From Heliopora coerulea (lineage: Eukaryota; Cnidaria; Anthozoa; Scleralcyonacea; Helioporidae), in assembly GCA_030142905.1 (NCBI GenBank), contig JASJOG010000165.1, positions 386,001-450,000 of the forward strand: a stretch of DNA of 64,000 nucleotides, read 5' to 3'. This document shows, one piece after another, positions 43,901 to 54,299 of the stretch (positions within the stretch are counted from its first letter, which is position 1; every line of letters begins with the position of its first letter). A program made the position numbers and the translations under genes. The notes under the pieces were generated by a model. It was not told where the DNA came from and did no database searches. It worked only from the letters and a program-made list of their open reading frames with translations.

Positions 43901-46900
43901 TTTGAACATGGGCTGCGGTTGTTCTTTACCAGTGCTATTGACTGAGAATGTATAACCAATATCATCCGATTCTTCTGAACTGGAGTTTTCATCAACTAGA
44001 TGTTGAACATTACGTTGTGTTTGATTCCTAGGCCCGTTTCTCTTTTTGGTGCTCTTGGATCTGCATACAGCTTCAAAGTGATTCTGTTTCCCACAACCAC
44101 GACAAGATTTTCCATAAGCAGGGCAAGATGTTTTTCCTCCCGGATGTGGATACCCTTTGCCACAGTTCCGACATTTGCGACTATCGCCGGGTGTATTATT
44201 CCGGTCGCGTGCATTCCCGTGGTGTGACTTCCGGTTAGTAGGTCCACCATCTTTGTTTTGATTTCTGGCGTGCTTCTTCGACAATTTGTAGATGTCTTGC
44301 TTGCCTTCGATATTATCTGCTTGGGATTTCGACATTTCCATGGCTTTACCGGCGTCCAATAGCTGAGTCAAGGTAAGCTCGGGATTTTGTAGTGCTTTCA
44401 TGCGAAGTTTGTGCGACAAACAATTCTATACGATTTGTGTTTTAATTTCTCTGTCCGTGTCTGCAAATTCACAAGTCATAGCTAGCCGTCGCAAACGAGT
44501 GTGAAACGCAGAAATATTTCCATCGCTTTCTTTTCAGGTGAATTTAAAGTATTTTCAATGTAACTCATAATGCTCATTAATAATTTACGAAGGAAAAAAT
44601 AAAAGAAATGGCTGACTAGTTAGTAGAAGTAAAGAGAATACATAATCGCCCTGATTTACATAAGCGTTTACTTCGATCTCCTTCGCTCAGATGGCTTGTA
44701 TCTCCAAAATAGTCGGTAAGCATGGCAATTTAGATGTATTTGGGGATTAATTATATACAATATTAGCTTACGAATTGTATGGGATTTGGTACCGTTCGCC
44801 TTGTAAATCCCATACAGTTTGGCCACTGATATTGCATCAATTACTTAAAAAGTTACCCTGAGTGACCTGTATTCACAAGTACTGACATAAATACCTACCT
44901 GCAATTCTTTGTTAGTTCCAAACCAATCACAGCCTGTGTTTGGACAGTTAAGTTTCAATCCCATAAGTTCTCGCCTAGTGAAGGCATCTGGAAAAACCTT
45001 GAAGACGAATTTGCATAAAAGTTATGCATTTTCTGAAGCATGGAACAACACTGAGGTGGACTTAATGAAAGTATAGAGCAGATATCTTGTTTCTGGAAAG
45101 CAAGATCTCTATTTATTACCTCCTCCATTGTTAACTGAGTTCCATCCGAAGGACAAGCACGATTAGAGGAGCTAAATTACACCAAAACAAACGTTTCACA
45201 ATGAATAACGGACAAGCACAAGAAACAAAGACGGATTATAGTCAATGTGGACAGATGTGGTTAATGTTGTAGTTATAGTTACTGGTCACACTATTACTGA
45301 TAGCAGTAATAGTAATAATAAAAATAATAACTGATTTGAGAATTACAATAACAATAAGTACAACTACAACTACAACTGTAAAAGTAACAATAACAATAAC
45401 TACAACTACAACAACAACGACAACTACAAATGTAAATTGTAACGGTAACTGTAACAATAACAACAACAACCACAACACCAACACCAGTGGCAACAGCAAC
45501 AATTAATAACAGTAGTAATAGCCGTATCGGTTATGGTAGCGGTAATGATAGAGATAGCGACTGAGATAGGGAGACAGCGACAGCAAAAGCGATAGCATTA
45601 GGTCAATGGACATAAGTCCCTTCTTAGTTCAGTAACGTTTAAGGTTTCTGGGCTGTTTCATCCTGACTAAGCATTAATTTTAAAATTTCCGAAGAACATG
45701 TAACTTAGCACGTGTCCCTCGATTAAATTTCACATGCCATTTCACGTGTGAAACATATATGGAATTGGAACATTTTCATATATAAAACTTGCATTTGACA
45801 TATGAAATTGGAACGTTTTCATATGTGAAATACCCAATTGACATGTAACTTTAATATAAATAACAATGCCCAGCAGATTGTGCGAAGTATCGCCATATGT
45901 AAACATTAACAATTGCATAAACAAAGAAGGCTAGAAGAGTTTTAAAACATATTTATTGACTGACGTTTCGTCGCTACAAGCAACATCTTCAGAGTGGAGA
46001 TCAGGGATTACAACGAGATATATTTATATTAAACAAACAGTATCGAATAACAATTAAGATGATATATTTACAACAGTAACGGAAATTGACGGGAGACAGC
46101 AGTAAGGTGTTATCAGAAGAGGGTAAGAGGCATCGAACCATTATTCCTGTTAAGAATGGGTTTTAATTTATTAATTAGAAGACTTTCTTTAAGGAGTAGT
46201 TCAGAAACAGAAGGCGACGAGGATAATATTTTGAAGTCGGAAAAAGAAATGGGATGGCCAGTTTCAATGTGGTGGGAAAGGATACTAGTGGGAGAGGGAT
46301 TAACTCTTCTGTTACCTGTCAAGGGTGAGATCCCCATATGATCTGAAATGCGTGTGTGTAACTGTCGGCTAGTTTGGCCAACATACAATGCCTTACAGCA
46401 TTGACACGTAAATAAATACACCACATGCGATTTCAGGCCACAATTCGCGTGTGAATTGTTTGTGTATGAAACATGTGTTTCACATATGAAATGGGAGATT
46501 CACAAATGAAAATTAATTCACATGCGAATTTTCATTTCACATATGGAATTGAAAGATTTTTGCATATTAAGTAATATTTTCGCATTCGAAATTTTTTTGT
46601 AAACGATTGTTCATGTATTGAAGTGAAAGTTATTATGATTGCAAGTTCCACTGTTCAAAGAAAGACATCCCAAATAAGATGATAGAAAGCCATGATGAGG
46701 ATTTAGAACCACGATTCTCATCCTGAGTCCATTGTTGTTTGCGACGTGCCGCTAGGAATTAGATTGCGGGAGCAATTTCTTCAAGCATGCATGGAAATTT
46801 GACCGTAAGTTGCTGTAATCGTTTATATCATTAAATCCTTGCTGAAAAGTACACTTTGGCGAACAGAATCTAAATAGGTTCAGAATAATCTCTAACCACA

Positions 46901-48099
46901 TCACGACAGTTGATGTAAAGAACACAATTCATTACGTGACTTTATTCAGTTACTGCTTGCCAAGCGTTTCGAAAGTCCACCGAATTTATGCTGTTTTTGT
47001 GACACGATTTCGTCGCGAGTTACGAAATGAAGCAAGCGCATACTCGATAATTCCTCTCAGAGGGTGGAAGTACATGTGGAGTGTCACCTCTATCTTCAGG
47101 CCCGTAAAGAGGGGTCAATAGCAGGGAGAGGCAATGGGGTCTACTTTCATCCATTATCAATCTCATGTATGTTCTTAATTTCCTCAATCTTTTCTGATCA
47201 TTTGTCAGACTACTTTCCGCAAACCTTTTGGGGCGTCCACGCCCCCCTGGCCCCCATCAGGTACGGGTCTGCTCTTATGGTTTCTACCGCTTTCAGTTTT
47301 TTGACATTTGTGCTACCAGTGGGTCCTGAACCACAAAAAATTCCGCCTTTGATACAAAATTGAGACAACTGCCTTTCAAAAGTGCGACTCGACGAGATTG
47401 TGAAACTTTGTCTGTAAATTGGGAGAATTTTTTACGGCTGATTTCCAAGTAATATGGTTGCATTTAGATTTGTGTTCGGGGAATACATGCACAATCATTT
47501 TCTTGGAGAGTACAGATTGGAGACTATCACGACAAATATTGCATGCGAATGTTGGCACTTCCATTTTCAAGTTGTTGACAAGTCTGGAACGGTTTGTTTT
47601 GAAAGCTGTAACAAGCTTCACAACTGCACCGGACTTGTTAAATTAAATAGTTATCCCAACAAGTTTGATAACGTTTGCATGGCTTATCACCTTAGCAAGA
47701 CGCTGCAAAGTTTACATCAGGTTTACACCAACAACAAGCTTGCATCAACAATGAGCTTGCAGCAAGTTTGCACCAGGTTAGCATCTTGAAAAAATAACGT
47801 TCTTACAACTCGTTTACAAACTTGCTACAACCTGCTGCGAACACATCTTGTTAACAAGAGATGAGATTTTATCTGGTGCAATCTGCAAAGCTTTGACGAG
47901 TAAATTAAACGTAACAATAGACATATTAATCAGACATGTACCTCAATATGGATTGAAGGCAAACGTAGCAGAGTAAATGACCACAAGGTGTCTGCATAGG
48001 TGTACTTAACAACAATCCACACTCAACACATATAAACTTCGGATCGATCCTCTTACGATCAGCTCCTAAGATTTTCTGACCAGGCATAATACTTGTAAT
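37008..48099 (-). CDS. TRAF family protein, complete in six exons
   Basis: TRAF proteins couple TNF- and Toll-type receptors to ubiquitin signalling. Exons: 48099-47942 (ATG at 48087), 45171-45120, 44997-44899, 38987-38823, 38287-38129, 37976-37008. All five junctions have GT-AG and correct phase, giving 1590 coding bases, about 529 residues. Residues 20-43 form a RING (C-x2-C, CGH, C-x2-C) completed by CPSDG in exon 2. Exons 3-5 encode TRAF-type zinc fingers (CPNTGCDWFG; CVHAQCKKEI; CPHCKEELRF; CKHCGKTGIP; CEFKAIGC). Exon 6 starts with the last finger's tail. It then has a coiled coil of about 140 residues (KNMESRIVDLKNDYEKVVER) and a MATH/TRAF-C domain from about residue 380 (LLWKIDGFHYKRR, SQFGYKMCARIYLNGDG, IKF). 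The 48099 acceptor 12 bases before ATG implies an upstream non-coding exon. Which vertebrate TRAF it resembles most cannot be told by eye. Confidence 0.9.
38129..38287 (-). CDS. TRAF exon 5: zinc finger
   Basis: 53 codons, phase 0 at both ends. It encodes KCLKVPLPCKHCGKTGIPRT and ECEEILAECEFKAIGCVHDK. Flanked by TTCATAG and GTAATA. Confidence 0.9.
38823..38987 (-). CDS. TRAF exon 4: zinc fingers
   Basis: 55 codons, phase 0. It encodes NCDYSLIKCVHAQCKKEI and CEYRLVKCPHCKEELRF. Flanked by ATTGTAG and GTAAGC. Confidence 0.9.
39560..39790. other. Intron sequence, nothing recognised
   Basis: No exon or element border is evident. It leads into the CT- and CA-rich tract that follows. Confidence 0.4.
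39795..39945. repeat. CT- and CA-rich microsatellite-like tract
   Basis: CTCTCTCTACC and ACACACATACACACAGACC runs; lies in the long intron of the TRAF gene. Confidence 0.8.
40235..40512. mobile_element. MITE, GGCTACGTTTA family, copy 2 (partial)
   Basis: GGCTACGTTTAGGCTAGATC is the left end. The sequence matches 32010-32300 through AATGGAAAGAAATTTTTTGG. It stops exactly where the LTR of the Ty3/gypsy element begins, so the retroelement inserted into this MITE. The other half was not found on the far side. Confidence 0.75.
40513..40644 (-). mobile_element. 3' LTR of Ty3/gypsy element
   Basis: On the minus strand it starts TGTAGTGTAG directly after a polypurine tract (GAGGGAGGGA, 40645-40654). 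It contains AATAAA near its end and finishes in CA before MITE sequence. At about 132 bases it is short for an LTR. No matching 5' LTR was found above 44540. Confidence 0.65.
40849..44540 (-). pseudogene. Ty3/gypsy retrotransposon gag-pol, 5'-truncated
   Basis: Reading right to left: a gag tail with in-frame stop near 44430; Cys-rich knuckle CRNCGKGYPHPGGKTSCPAY and CRGCGKQNHFEAVC (44190-44060); aspartic protease VADSGASVNVLD (near 43870); reverse transcriptase with MDLNQGYNQLEL and SDDILVYG (near 43010) in place of YxDD; RNase H (ITYASRSL, SQTEREALAIVWA, near 42450); integrase with HHCC zinc finger and DDE core (MDFAELPN, TDNGPPFNS, ANGEVERFVRTVKK); and a basic C-terminal domain ending at 40849. 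Breaks: a T-run frameshift near 43200, a TAG near 42665 and a frameshift near 42530. It lies in TRAF intron 3 in the same orientation. This is an old copy and cannot work as it stands. Confidence 0.9.
44774..44818. repeat. Hairpin, 14-base arms
   Basis: ATTGTATGGGATTT and AAATCCCATACAGT pair with one mismatch across a loop of 17 bases, 80 bases 3' (minus strand) of TRAF exon 3. Confidence 0.7.
44899..44997 (-). CDS. TRAF exon 3: zinc finger
   Basis: 33 codons, phase 0, VFPDAFTRRELMGLKLNCPN and TGCDWFGTNKELQ. Flanked by TTCAAG and GTAGGT. Confidence 0.9.
45120..45171 (-). CDS. TRAF exon 2: end of RING
   Basis: A 52-base exon enters in phase 2 and leaves in phase 0. SNRACPSDGTQLTMEE supplies the final Cys and Asp zinc ligands. 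Flanked by AATTTAG and GTAATA. Confidence 0.85.
45290..45600 (+). repeat. Irregular AAC/ATA trinucleotide tract
   Basis: AATAACAACAACAACCAC, ACTACAACTACAACTG and GATAGAGATAGC runs. Long apparent frames on either strand are artefacts of this composition. Confidence 0.85.
45725..45860. repeat. CATATG dyad array, left part
   Basis: The same motif as at 3925-4150 (ATTTCACATGCCATTTCACG, GGAACGTTTTCATATGTG). It resumes at 46440, on the far side of the Penelope fragment. Confidence 0.6.
45930..46438 (-). pseudogene. Penelope-like element 3' end with GIY-YIG
   Basis: The minus strand frame 46424-46113 encodes VYLFTCQCCKALYVGQTSRQ, LHTRISDHMG, then ETGHPISFSDFKIL and KESLLINKLKPILN. This is a GIY-YIG nuclease with its core Y-V-G, the Arg, and the Glu (LLKES) all present, as in Penelope-like elements. 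The frame ends MPLTLF and a stop. A hammerhead-like motif follows at 45992-45964 and then AATAAATATG. The RT is gone, so the copy is 5'-truncated. It splits a CATATG dyad array in TRAF intron 1. Confidence 0.85.
45964..45992 (-). ncRNA. Hammerhead-like core motif
   Basis: On the minus strand: CTGAAGA, T, GTTGC, TTGTA, GCGAC, GAAACG. The stem pairs fully, with G-U. CTGAAGA fits the CUGANGA rule. The position after the nuclease stop is that seen in Penelope-like elements. Confidence 0.5.
46440..46600. repeat. CATATG dyad array, right part
   Basis: Continues the array of 45725-45860: TTTCACATATGAAATGGGAG, AATTTTCATTTCACATATGG. Confidence 0.6.
47640..47880 (+). repeat. Degenerate GCTTGCA/GTTTGCA repeat
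   Basis: CAAGCTTGCATCAAC, GAGCTTGCAGCAAGTTTGCA and TACAACCTGCTGCGAAC recur in both orientations. It may be a decayed MITE; borders are not clear. Confidence 0.4.
47942..48099 (-). CDS. TRAF exon 1 (coding): RING
   Basis: ATG at 48087. MPGQKILGADRKRIDPKFIC starts the product, then CVECGLLL and CGHLLCYVCLQSIL. It leaves in phase 2 at GTACAT. A T-poor acceptor at 48100 shows a 5' non-coding exon upstream. Confidence 0.85.
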
Positions 48100-48712
48100 C
48101 TACAAGAGAAAGCGAAAGTAGGTTAATAAATCGTGAAGAACTCTGGGGAAGGAAGAGATCGGTTGAATGAACATATTGTCATAGTGGCGACTGTGGCGCG
48201 TCCTCTTCAAATTACTTATGTCAGTGTCCACATTAACATCATCCTACAGCTAAAATATTCACAATTCCCAATACGACCACGGACGCATACCTTAACGATT
48301 CATAGTTAAAGCTCAACAAAGAACACGAGGAATAAGACCATGAAACCAGGTCAAATTTAAAAACACACACTAGATAGTATCGTCTCCTCGCTGATTTGGG
48401 TAATGTAGAATATTTGAAATTTCAAAACTTAAGGTAACGCTCAAATTGGCGATTTTGACGGTTGGTTATCGATGATTTGATCGCTTGTAATCCTATATCT
48501 TCGAATTTCAAAATTGAAAATGTACTCCATGTTCACATTATCACCAGTACCTGTAATTTTGTTATTCTGATAAAATTACGTGCAGCGACAAAGTGTTAGC
48601 ACCAAAGATATGTTTTTAAATCACTTATTTGGACTGAATTCTTCATTAGCTAAGATTCCTGTCAGCTTCCTTAACAGCCATAACAAGCCTTTTATATTTC
48701 GAGGTACCGTAT

Positions 48713-49193
48713 TACCGTATTTACTAGAACAAACGCCGCGGCGTTTATTGAATTTTTTTGCGCTGAGGCTGCGGCGTTTATTGCAACGTTTATTCCCATA
48801 GCACTGTCGCGCTTATTAAAGAACTTCCTAGACGCAAACGCTGACAAACTATTCGCGAAGGTCACTGGAAAAAGGAAGAGAGAAGTTGGACTAGTTGTAC
48901 CGGCAAAATTCTTGGCTTTCACTACGGAACGGCACATAGCTGAAGTTTTGGAGAGAGATAAGTAGCAGAGCAGTGAAATATAGCCACTTCGAACTGAAAA
49001 ACGTATTCGAGAAGAATAAATTTCCGAGACTGGTTTAGATTAAGTGGTGCCGTACTTTCTTAAGTGTAGTACTCAAGTGTAATTCAGTTCATACTTTATT
49101 TAGTTAGTTAAGAAAGCTTCAATTAAACGCCGCATCGAAGAGAATAAATGCGGCGTTTATTCGAGGGCGGCGTTTAATCGAGTAAATACGGTA
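48713..49193. mobile_element. MITE, TACCGTATTTACTCG ends
   Basis: Left end TACCGTATTTACTAGAACAA; right end, read inward, TACCGTATTTACTCGATTAA, both running into AAACGCCGC. Extra copies of GGCGTTTATT inside each end form nested dyads. Superfamily not certain; the flanks do not show a clean duplication. Confidence 0.75.
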
Positions 49194-49329
49194 CATCAAT
49201 TGTTCAACAAACTGTGAAAACATTCCCACTTAAACTAATGTAACACGGGAAATAATCAAGAAGCTTAAAGGAAATAATAAGGGGAAGGGAAATAATAAAG
49301 AGCTTCGGTTATGTTTTGCTACTAATCCA

Positions 49330-50055
49330 CGTAACTCGTGCCTAACTAATGTATCTTTGGGCGGTTGTTCTTTGGAGCTTGTAACTCATGCTAGAATCCT
49401 GGGCCTTACTATCAGTTGTGACCTGAAGTGGAATGTACATGTGAGTAACATGTAGAAAGCAAACAAGCGAGTCCATTTTATTGTACAGCTTAAACGTGCC
49501 AAAGTCCCTATTAAAGAAATCGTAACGTTTTATTGTACCTGTATAAGACAACTTCTCGAATACGGTTGCCAGGTTTACCATTATGGTCTACCGAACTACC
49601 TTTCATAATATATCAAGCGTTTTCAAAAACGAATTTTGTCCCCAATCATCCCAAACTCAAGCTACGAGGACAGTTTATTAACCTGTGGAATTGAAAAACT
49701 TAGTCACAGACGCGAGATAGCATGTCAAAAACTTTTCAATAAAATTGTAAATGATCCGAATCACAAGCTTGCTAGTTTGTTACCACCAAGGCGTTATATT
49801 CAATATGACTTTAGATCCCCATGTATATTGGAGGAGGTTACAACCAAAACAAACAGATTTTTAAACATTTTTATTCCTTCGTCAGTTAAAATTTTAATCA
49901 AAGTAGTAAATAATAGTTTTTTTGGTTTTTTTTTTCCTCTTTAGTATTATCATTCTTGTATTGTAATTGCATAATTCACGCAATTCAGCTTTTTGAGCTG
50001 CGATGTGTGTTTTTAATAAAGTATGTATGTATGTATGTATGTATGTATCTGTCTA

Positions 50056-50101
<46 letters not shown>

Positions 50102-50105
50102 GAAC
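49330..50105 (+). pseudogene. CR1/L2-like LINE, 3' end
   Basis: The plus strand matches the C-terminal part of the ORF2 protein of CR1/L2-type LINEs: ILGLTISCDLKWNVHVSN, LKRAKVPIKEIVTFYCTCIR, LEYGCQVYHYGLPNYLS, then QKRILSPIIPNSSY and LFNKIVNDPNHKLASLLPP. Stops at 49455 and 49605 (TAG, TAA) lie in the same frame, so it is dead. The RT core is absent. After the frame come AATAAA and a (GTAT)n(CTGT)n(CTAT)n tract at 50021-50102, the kind of 3' tail such LINEs carry. Confidence 0.8.
50021..50102 (+). repeat. GTAT/CTGT/CTAT microsatellite
   Basis: Tetranucleotide runs change phase twice; they directly follow the LINE 3' end. Confidence 0.95.
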
Positions 50106-50524
50106 TTTCTCAATTTAAGTTAAAACAATAAAACCAGGTCTTTAGTTCCTTTGAATGCTCCGGAAATGACCTACCTTGGAAATCATGCGTTCGTTATGAA
50201 CGTACTTGAATGAATGATGCTTCGCGGTTTCCAACTTTGCTTACATCATAAAAATTGGTACATTTTCAAAAATGCTAACTTATTTCAACGTCAAAATTAC
50301 CTTCTTTCTTTGGGGGCATTTTTTCGCTCCTACGAGAAATTCAAATACCTGACCATTGATATATAACATTCACTCATTTTAATATATTAATAATTCACTC
50401 ACTATAATCATCTACGCTAATATATCCAACTTCTCAGGTTTCTCAAACATTAAACCGCATCAATCATTATTAATACATTGTGGCTTCCGCTTAGGTTGCA
50501 CATGTATATCGAACTTTCACTCTA

Positions 50525-50650
50525 GCTCGCCATCTGAGTCTTGGTAGCTCAATGGTTAGAGCGTCTTACCCGTCATCAGAAGGCTGTGGGCTCGATCCCC
50601 GTCTGAGGCTCAGAAATCATTTTCTAAGTATCGAGCTTGAAAATCGTTCA
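50525..50650 (+). mobile_element. tRNA-derived SINE (family 2)
   Basis: TTGGTAGCTCAATGGTTAGA, GTCATCAGAAGGCTGTGGGC, TCGATCCCCGTCTGAGGCTC, then the tail CAGAAATCATTTTCTAAGTA and TCGAGCTTGAAAATCGTTCA. A and B boxes are recognisable. The same tail is at 63740-64000. Confidence 0.8.
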
Positions 50651-50659
50651 TCTACGTTA

Positions 50660-52750
50660 AACATTTAACAAGCTAGCATTTGAGTACTATAGAGGAGTTA
50701 ATGAATTCAATTCTTTTCTTGTCTTTCAAAGACCCTGATGGATTATTTGTCATGAGTATGGGGATATAAGAATGGACTTATATTACGCAAACTCAATTGT
50801 TATTACTGTACAAAGACAATACGACTGGTGCTGGATTGCGAACTGACGCATACGGACGGGCCTAAAGTGATCCTAACCCCTAAAATAAAAAATCGTTTCG
50901 GTACGTACCCGATTTCTTTTTTTATTTTCCATTGCTAACGCCGGACGATTTTACTTGTTAATGGGAGACGACTTGGACCCGGAAAGAGATACAAAAACAA
51001 GATTGAAAAAACCGGGGGGTCCTGAGTGGTCGAAACTAAGATTTATTGGTGGAGTGTTGACCAGTGTTGAACAATTATGGCAGTTTGATGTAGCAAATTT
51101 CATAAGCAACTTAATGGACCTTAGGAAGATGACTTCATCGTATGGAATGTAGCCAGAGGGTCCGACCTTTGAAGGGGGAGCGGGCATGCAGTTCTTACTG
51201 AAATGCATTGGACCCCTGTGACAAATTAATTTCGCCTTAAAATCTTTGAATTTCTTTATCATATGCAGTGTGTGATCCACTCGTTTTCCACTATCTTTAA
51301 AGGGGAATGAACTGAAAATTTATCATACAAATTGAAAACTTTGTCATGTTATAACAATTTTGGTTAAACGTTGACAATGGTTATAAGTTAACAGTTGGAC
51401 TGCATGTTAACTCACCTGACCATGCCACATGAGCATAACCCCTCCCTCCATACGTTTCTCTACGGATTTAACATTTTCTCCAGGATGGCCTTCGAGACGA
51501 AAGAGGGGGCGACAGCCATCTCTTGCCCCCTCCTTGGCTACGCCAAAGGAGACTCTCACCAGTATTATCTTTCCTATCGCTTTTGTTTTATTACAGGTAA
51601 GAACGTTACGTTCGATTTGAACAGCGTATTGGTGTATATTTTTAGTGAAGTTTCTTTGGGTTTTAAATTTCACAGTTTTTTAAAGTTCAATGTTATTTAC
51701 ACGTGATAGATGAAATGGCAAAAAATTTTTATGCAGCAAGACCGTTAAAGTAAAGTGCCTATTTAATGAAGATTAGTGTTAAAATGGCTTTGATTTCATC
51801 ATAAAAAGCACTTTTTTTACTGTTTACAGCCTATACATGTCCTAACGAGGTAACAATGCTATTCAAACTTTAAAAGAGCTAACTTAAATTTTATCTACCA
51901 AATAGCACTCGAAGGTGGATGGGTATCTCGCAAATTCATGGAAAGATCGGTTGTTCAAAGCGTATCACTCTCACTCAACGAATAAGTCGACCGTGCTCTA
52001 CAGAACCGGTTCCGGTTTGTTTTCAACATTGCTATGTTAGTATCCAGTATCTGACACAGTATATTAAGTGCATTTGCTACACTGAATCAGATTCACAATT
52101 TCGATTGTGACAAAACTCTCACTCATCTTTGATGAATTTCACAATTACTATAGCTGCTAAATAATGACATAACCACGTTGTAAAAAAAAACACAAAAAAA
52201 ATAAAACAACTCAAATTTGTCATTGGCGTCATACACAAAATATATGAATTGCACCAAGCTATGGTGCAATGAGTAAGTAATCCTAAACGATGATTTTGAT
52301 ACAGCTTTGTAATGAAGCACAATAACGAGGCGAGCGATTTCTTGAAGCCAGAAATGAGAACAATTTTGAACTTCATTGTGACTCGTGACTGTCTAGGCAT
52401 GAGTCCACGATTCATGTTGAACCAACTGCTTAAGTCGAACAATCCAACAAAATAAAATCGTTAGGTCAGCAAACAAGAGTGACTGTGATTCGAATGCACG
52501 AGAACTTTAAAATATGAAACAATAGCTACTTCAGGTCTGCCGAACCAACAGAACATTCTAAAAACAAAAAAATTGGGACGAAACTCACATACTCAACTGA
52601 CGACAAAACACAAGAACTCCAGGTAACATACGACATCAACTAATTCTATTCTTCCATGTCTGTCGTGTGACGTACACAAGCTGTGTTTACATGATTATGA
52701 ACAATTCCGGGAAACTTCTTTTATCTCGCCTCGAAGCCCAATTTCCTTTG
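50660..52750. other. No gene recognised
   Basis: Overlapping frames at 50951-51280 and 51395-51706 are not convincing. A GC-rich element end (TTGCCCCCTCCTTGGCTACG) lies near 51521 and may be a decayed hAT terminus. Confidence 0.4.
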
Positions 52751-52754
52751 GTCA

Positions 52755-52882
52755 GCATATTTCTTTTATTGAACATCTACGTTTCGACTAGGTTTTACTC
52801 ATCATCAGGAATGATGTTCTGAGCATTCCTGATGATGACTAAAACCTAGTCGAAACGTAGATGTTCAATAAAAGAAATATGC
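52755..52882. repeat. Near-perfect palindrome of two hammerhead-like motifs
   Basis: Arms of 59 bases (52755-52813, 52824-52882) match at all but one base around a 10-base centre. Each arm reads outward CATTC, CTGATGA, T, GACTA (GAGTA in the left), AAACC, TAGTC, GAAACG, then TAGATGTTCAATAAAAG. The left motif is at 52808-52780 (minus), the right at 52829-52857 (plus). The tails carry AATAAA. Confidence 0.85.
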
Positions 52883-53579
52883 CGACAATATTCGGAGTTA
52901 CCGTTGCTTTGTATTTCTAGTCAATCTAAGCTCAGCTTAAATTTTAAACACATCCATGCAACACAACTTTCATTTGTTTTTCAACGATCTGGTTCCAATT
53001 TATTAACGCGTATGTTTTCAATTCGCAAGTTAATGCCACAGCTCACCTCTCTGAATTATTCAACTTTTTTAACAATGACTGGGACTGGTGTGGAGGCTAA
53101 GTTGGAACATGTGTAAAAAGTGAAAAGGTTGAGAAACTGACGAAACCTAAAAGCAGAAAATCCTAATTTTCCCAGCGAAGGCCGTTCGCTTCGTTCATCA
53201 ACAAAATATCTTTACTTGAAACGTTAATATTCTCTGTTTTTAGTTAACGAATTTCCTGTCCCTTGCATCGGGTGATGAAGGATTAATCACTTAAGCAAAT
53301 CGTGTCGCTCGCGCAATTCGCGTCCCTCGAGGACGGTGGGAAAATCTTAAAATAATTACGAAGGCGTGAGACATACGTTTACCGTTACGGGGGGTGTGAT
53401 TTAATCTTAATCCTAACCCTAATCCCATACTAAGTTTCCCCCAGAAAGATGATACCCATCTATTTAAGCACATTTTGAGAATTGATGCTATTCATCTTTT
53501 CTGAAGTGAGATTGTTGAGCAATATGCCCGGAAGACTCCAGTACGTTAATGGGATACATCAGAAGGAACGACCTTATAC

Positions 53580-54287
53580 CAATGGCGTAGCTACAGGGGG
53601 GCAGGGGGCGACCGTCCCCCCACTCGACGTTTTGGGTGCCGTTTGTCGGAAAATTTGGAAGCTTGTCAGAAATTCTGAAGCCAACTGTCAAAGTAATTAA
53701 TTATTCACACGTATAATATATTTGTACTTTAGAACGGAAAAACGCCTGTCGAATCTCGCTTGTATTTCTATCTGTCGTGAAATTGTTTCGAATATTTCGA
53801 TTCGAGAACTTCAAATGCCGTTCCTGAACGACAAAACAAGAAGAATTTTTAAATAATGTGTTAATTCACATGGACGTGACATTATAAAACGTTTTTCAAC
53901 GTTAAAAGTTAAAACTCTGCGTTCAGTGTGTTGCCTGTCTGAGTACATTACATTTGAAGAGAAATAGCGATAGAAACATTTGATCTACCTCGATCTACCT
54001 ATTCGATAATACCTGAAATTGTATGTTTATATACTAGCATATTACCATTTCTTCACACTTAGTTGATTTGAAAATGGCAGCCGGCTTTTCATAGCGAACA
54101 TATATCGCCATCTGATGTAAATATTAAATATAATAAAGATATTATTCTTGTTCATTCCTTGTTGATGTCTCATCTGTACACAGTTTTTAAAAGCCACACC
54201 TTTTAACCACGTTCCTGTGACCACGCCCAGTTGTCGCAAAATTTATAGTTTCGCCCCCCCCTGAAGAAATTCGTAGCTACGCTAGTG
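53580..54287. mobile_element. hAT MITE, CAGTGGCGTAGC family
   Basis: Left end CAATGGCGTAGCTAC; right end, read inward, CACTAGCGTAGCTAC. A perfect 8-base duplication CCTTATAC flanks it (53572-53579 and 54288-54295). Runs of G then C mark both ends. It is 708 bases, with no transposase. Confidence 0.9.
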
Positions 54288-54299
54288 CCTTATACCGAT

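Noticed and set aside
45242..45502. 86-residue hydrophobic protein on the minus strand
   Set aside because: It is a translation of AAC/ATA trinucleotide repeats, giving Leu/Val runs by composition.
50538..50611. Functional tRNA gene
   Set aside because: The same tail occurs at 63740 and 63892 with a tRNA-like head, which marks a dispersed SINE family.
53482..53700. 72-residue plus-strand protein
   Set aside because: It overlaps the left end of the hAT MITE at 53580 and has no support.
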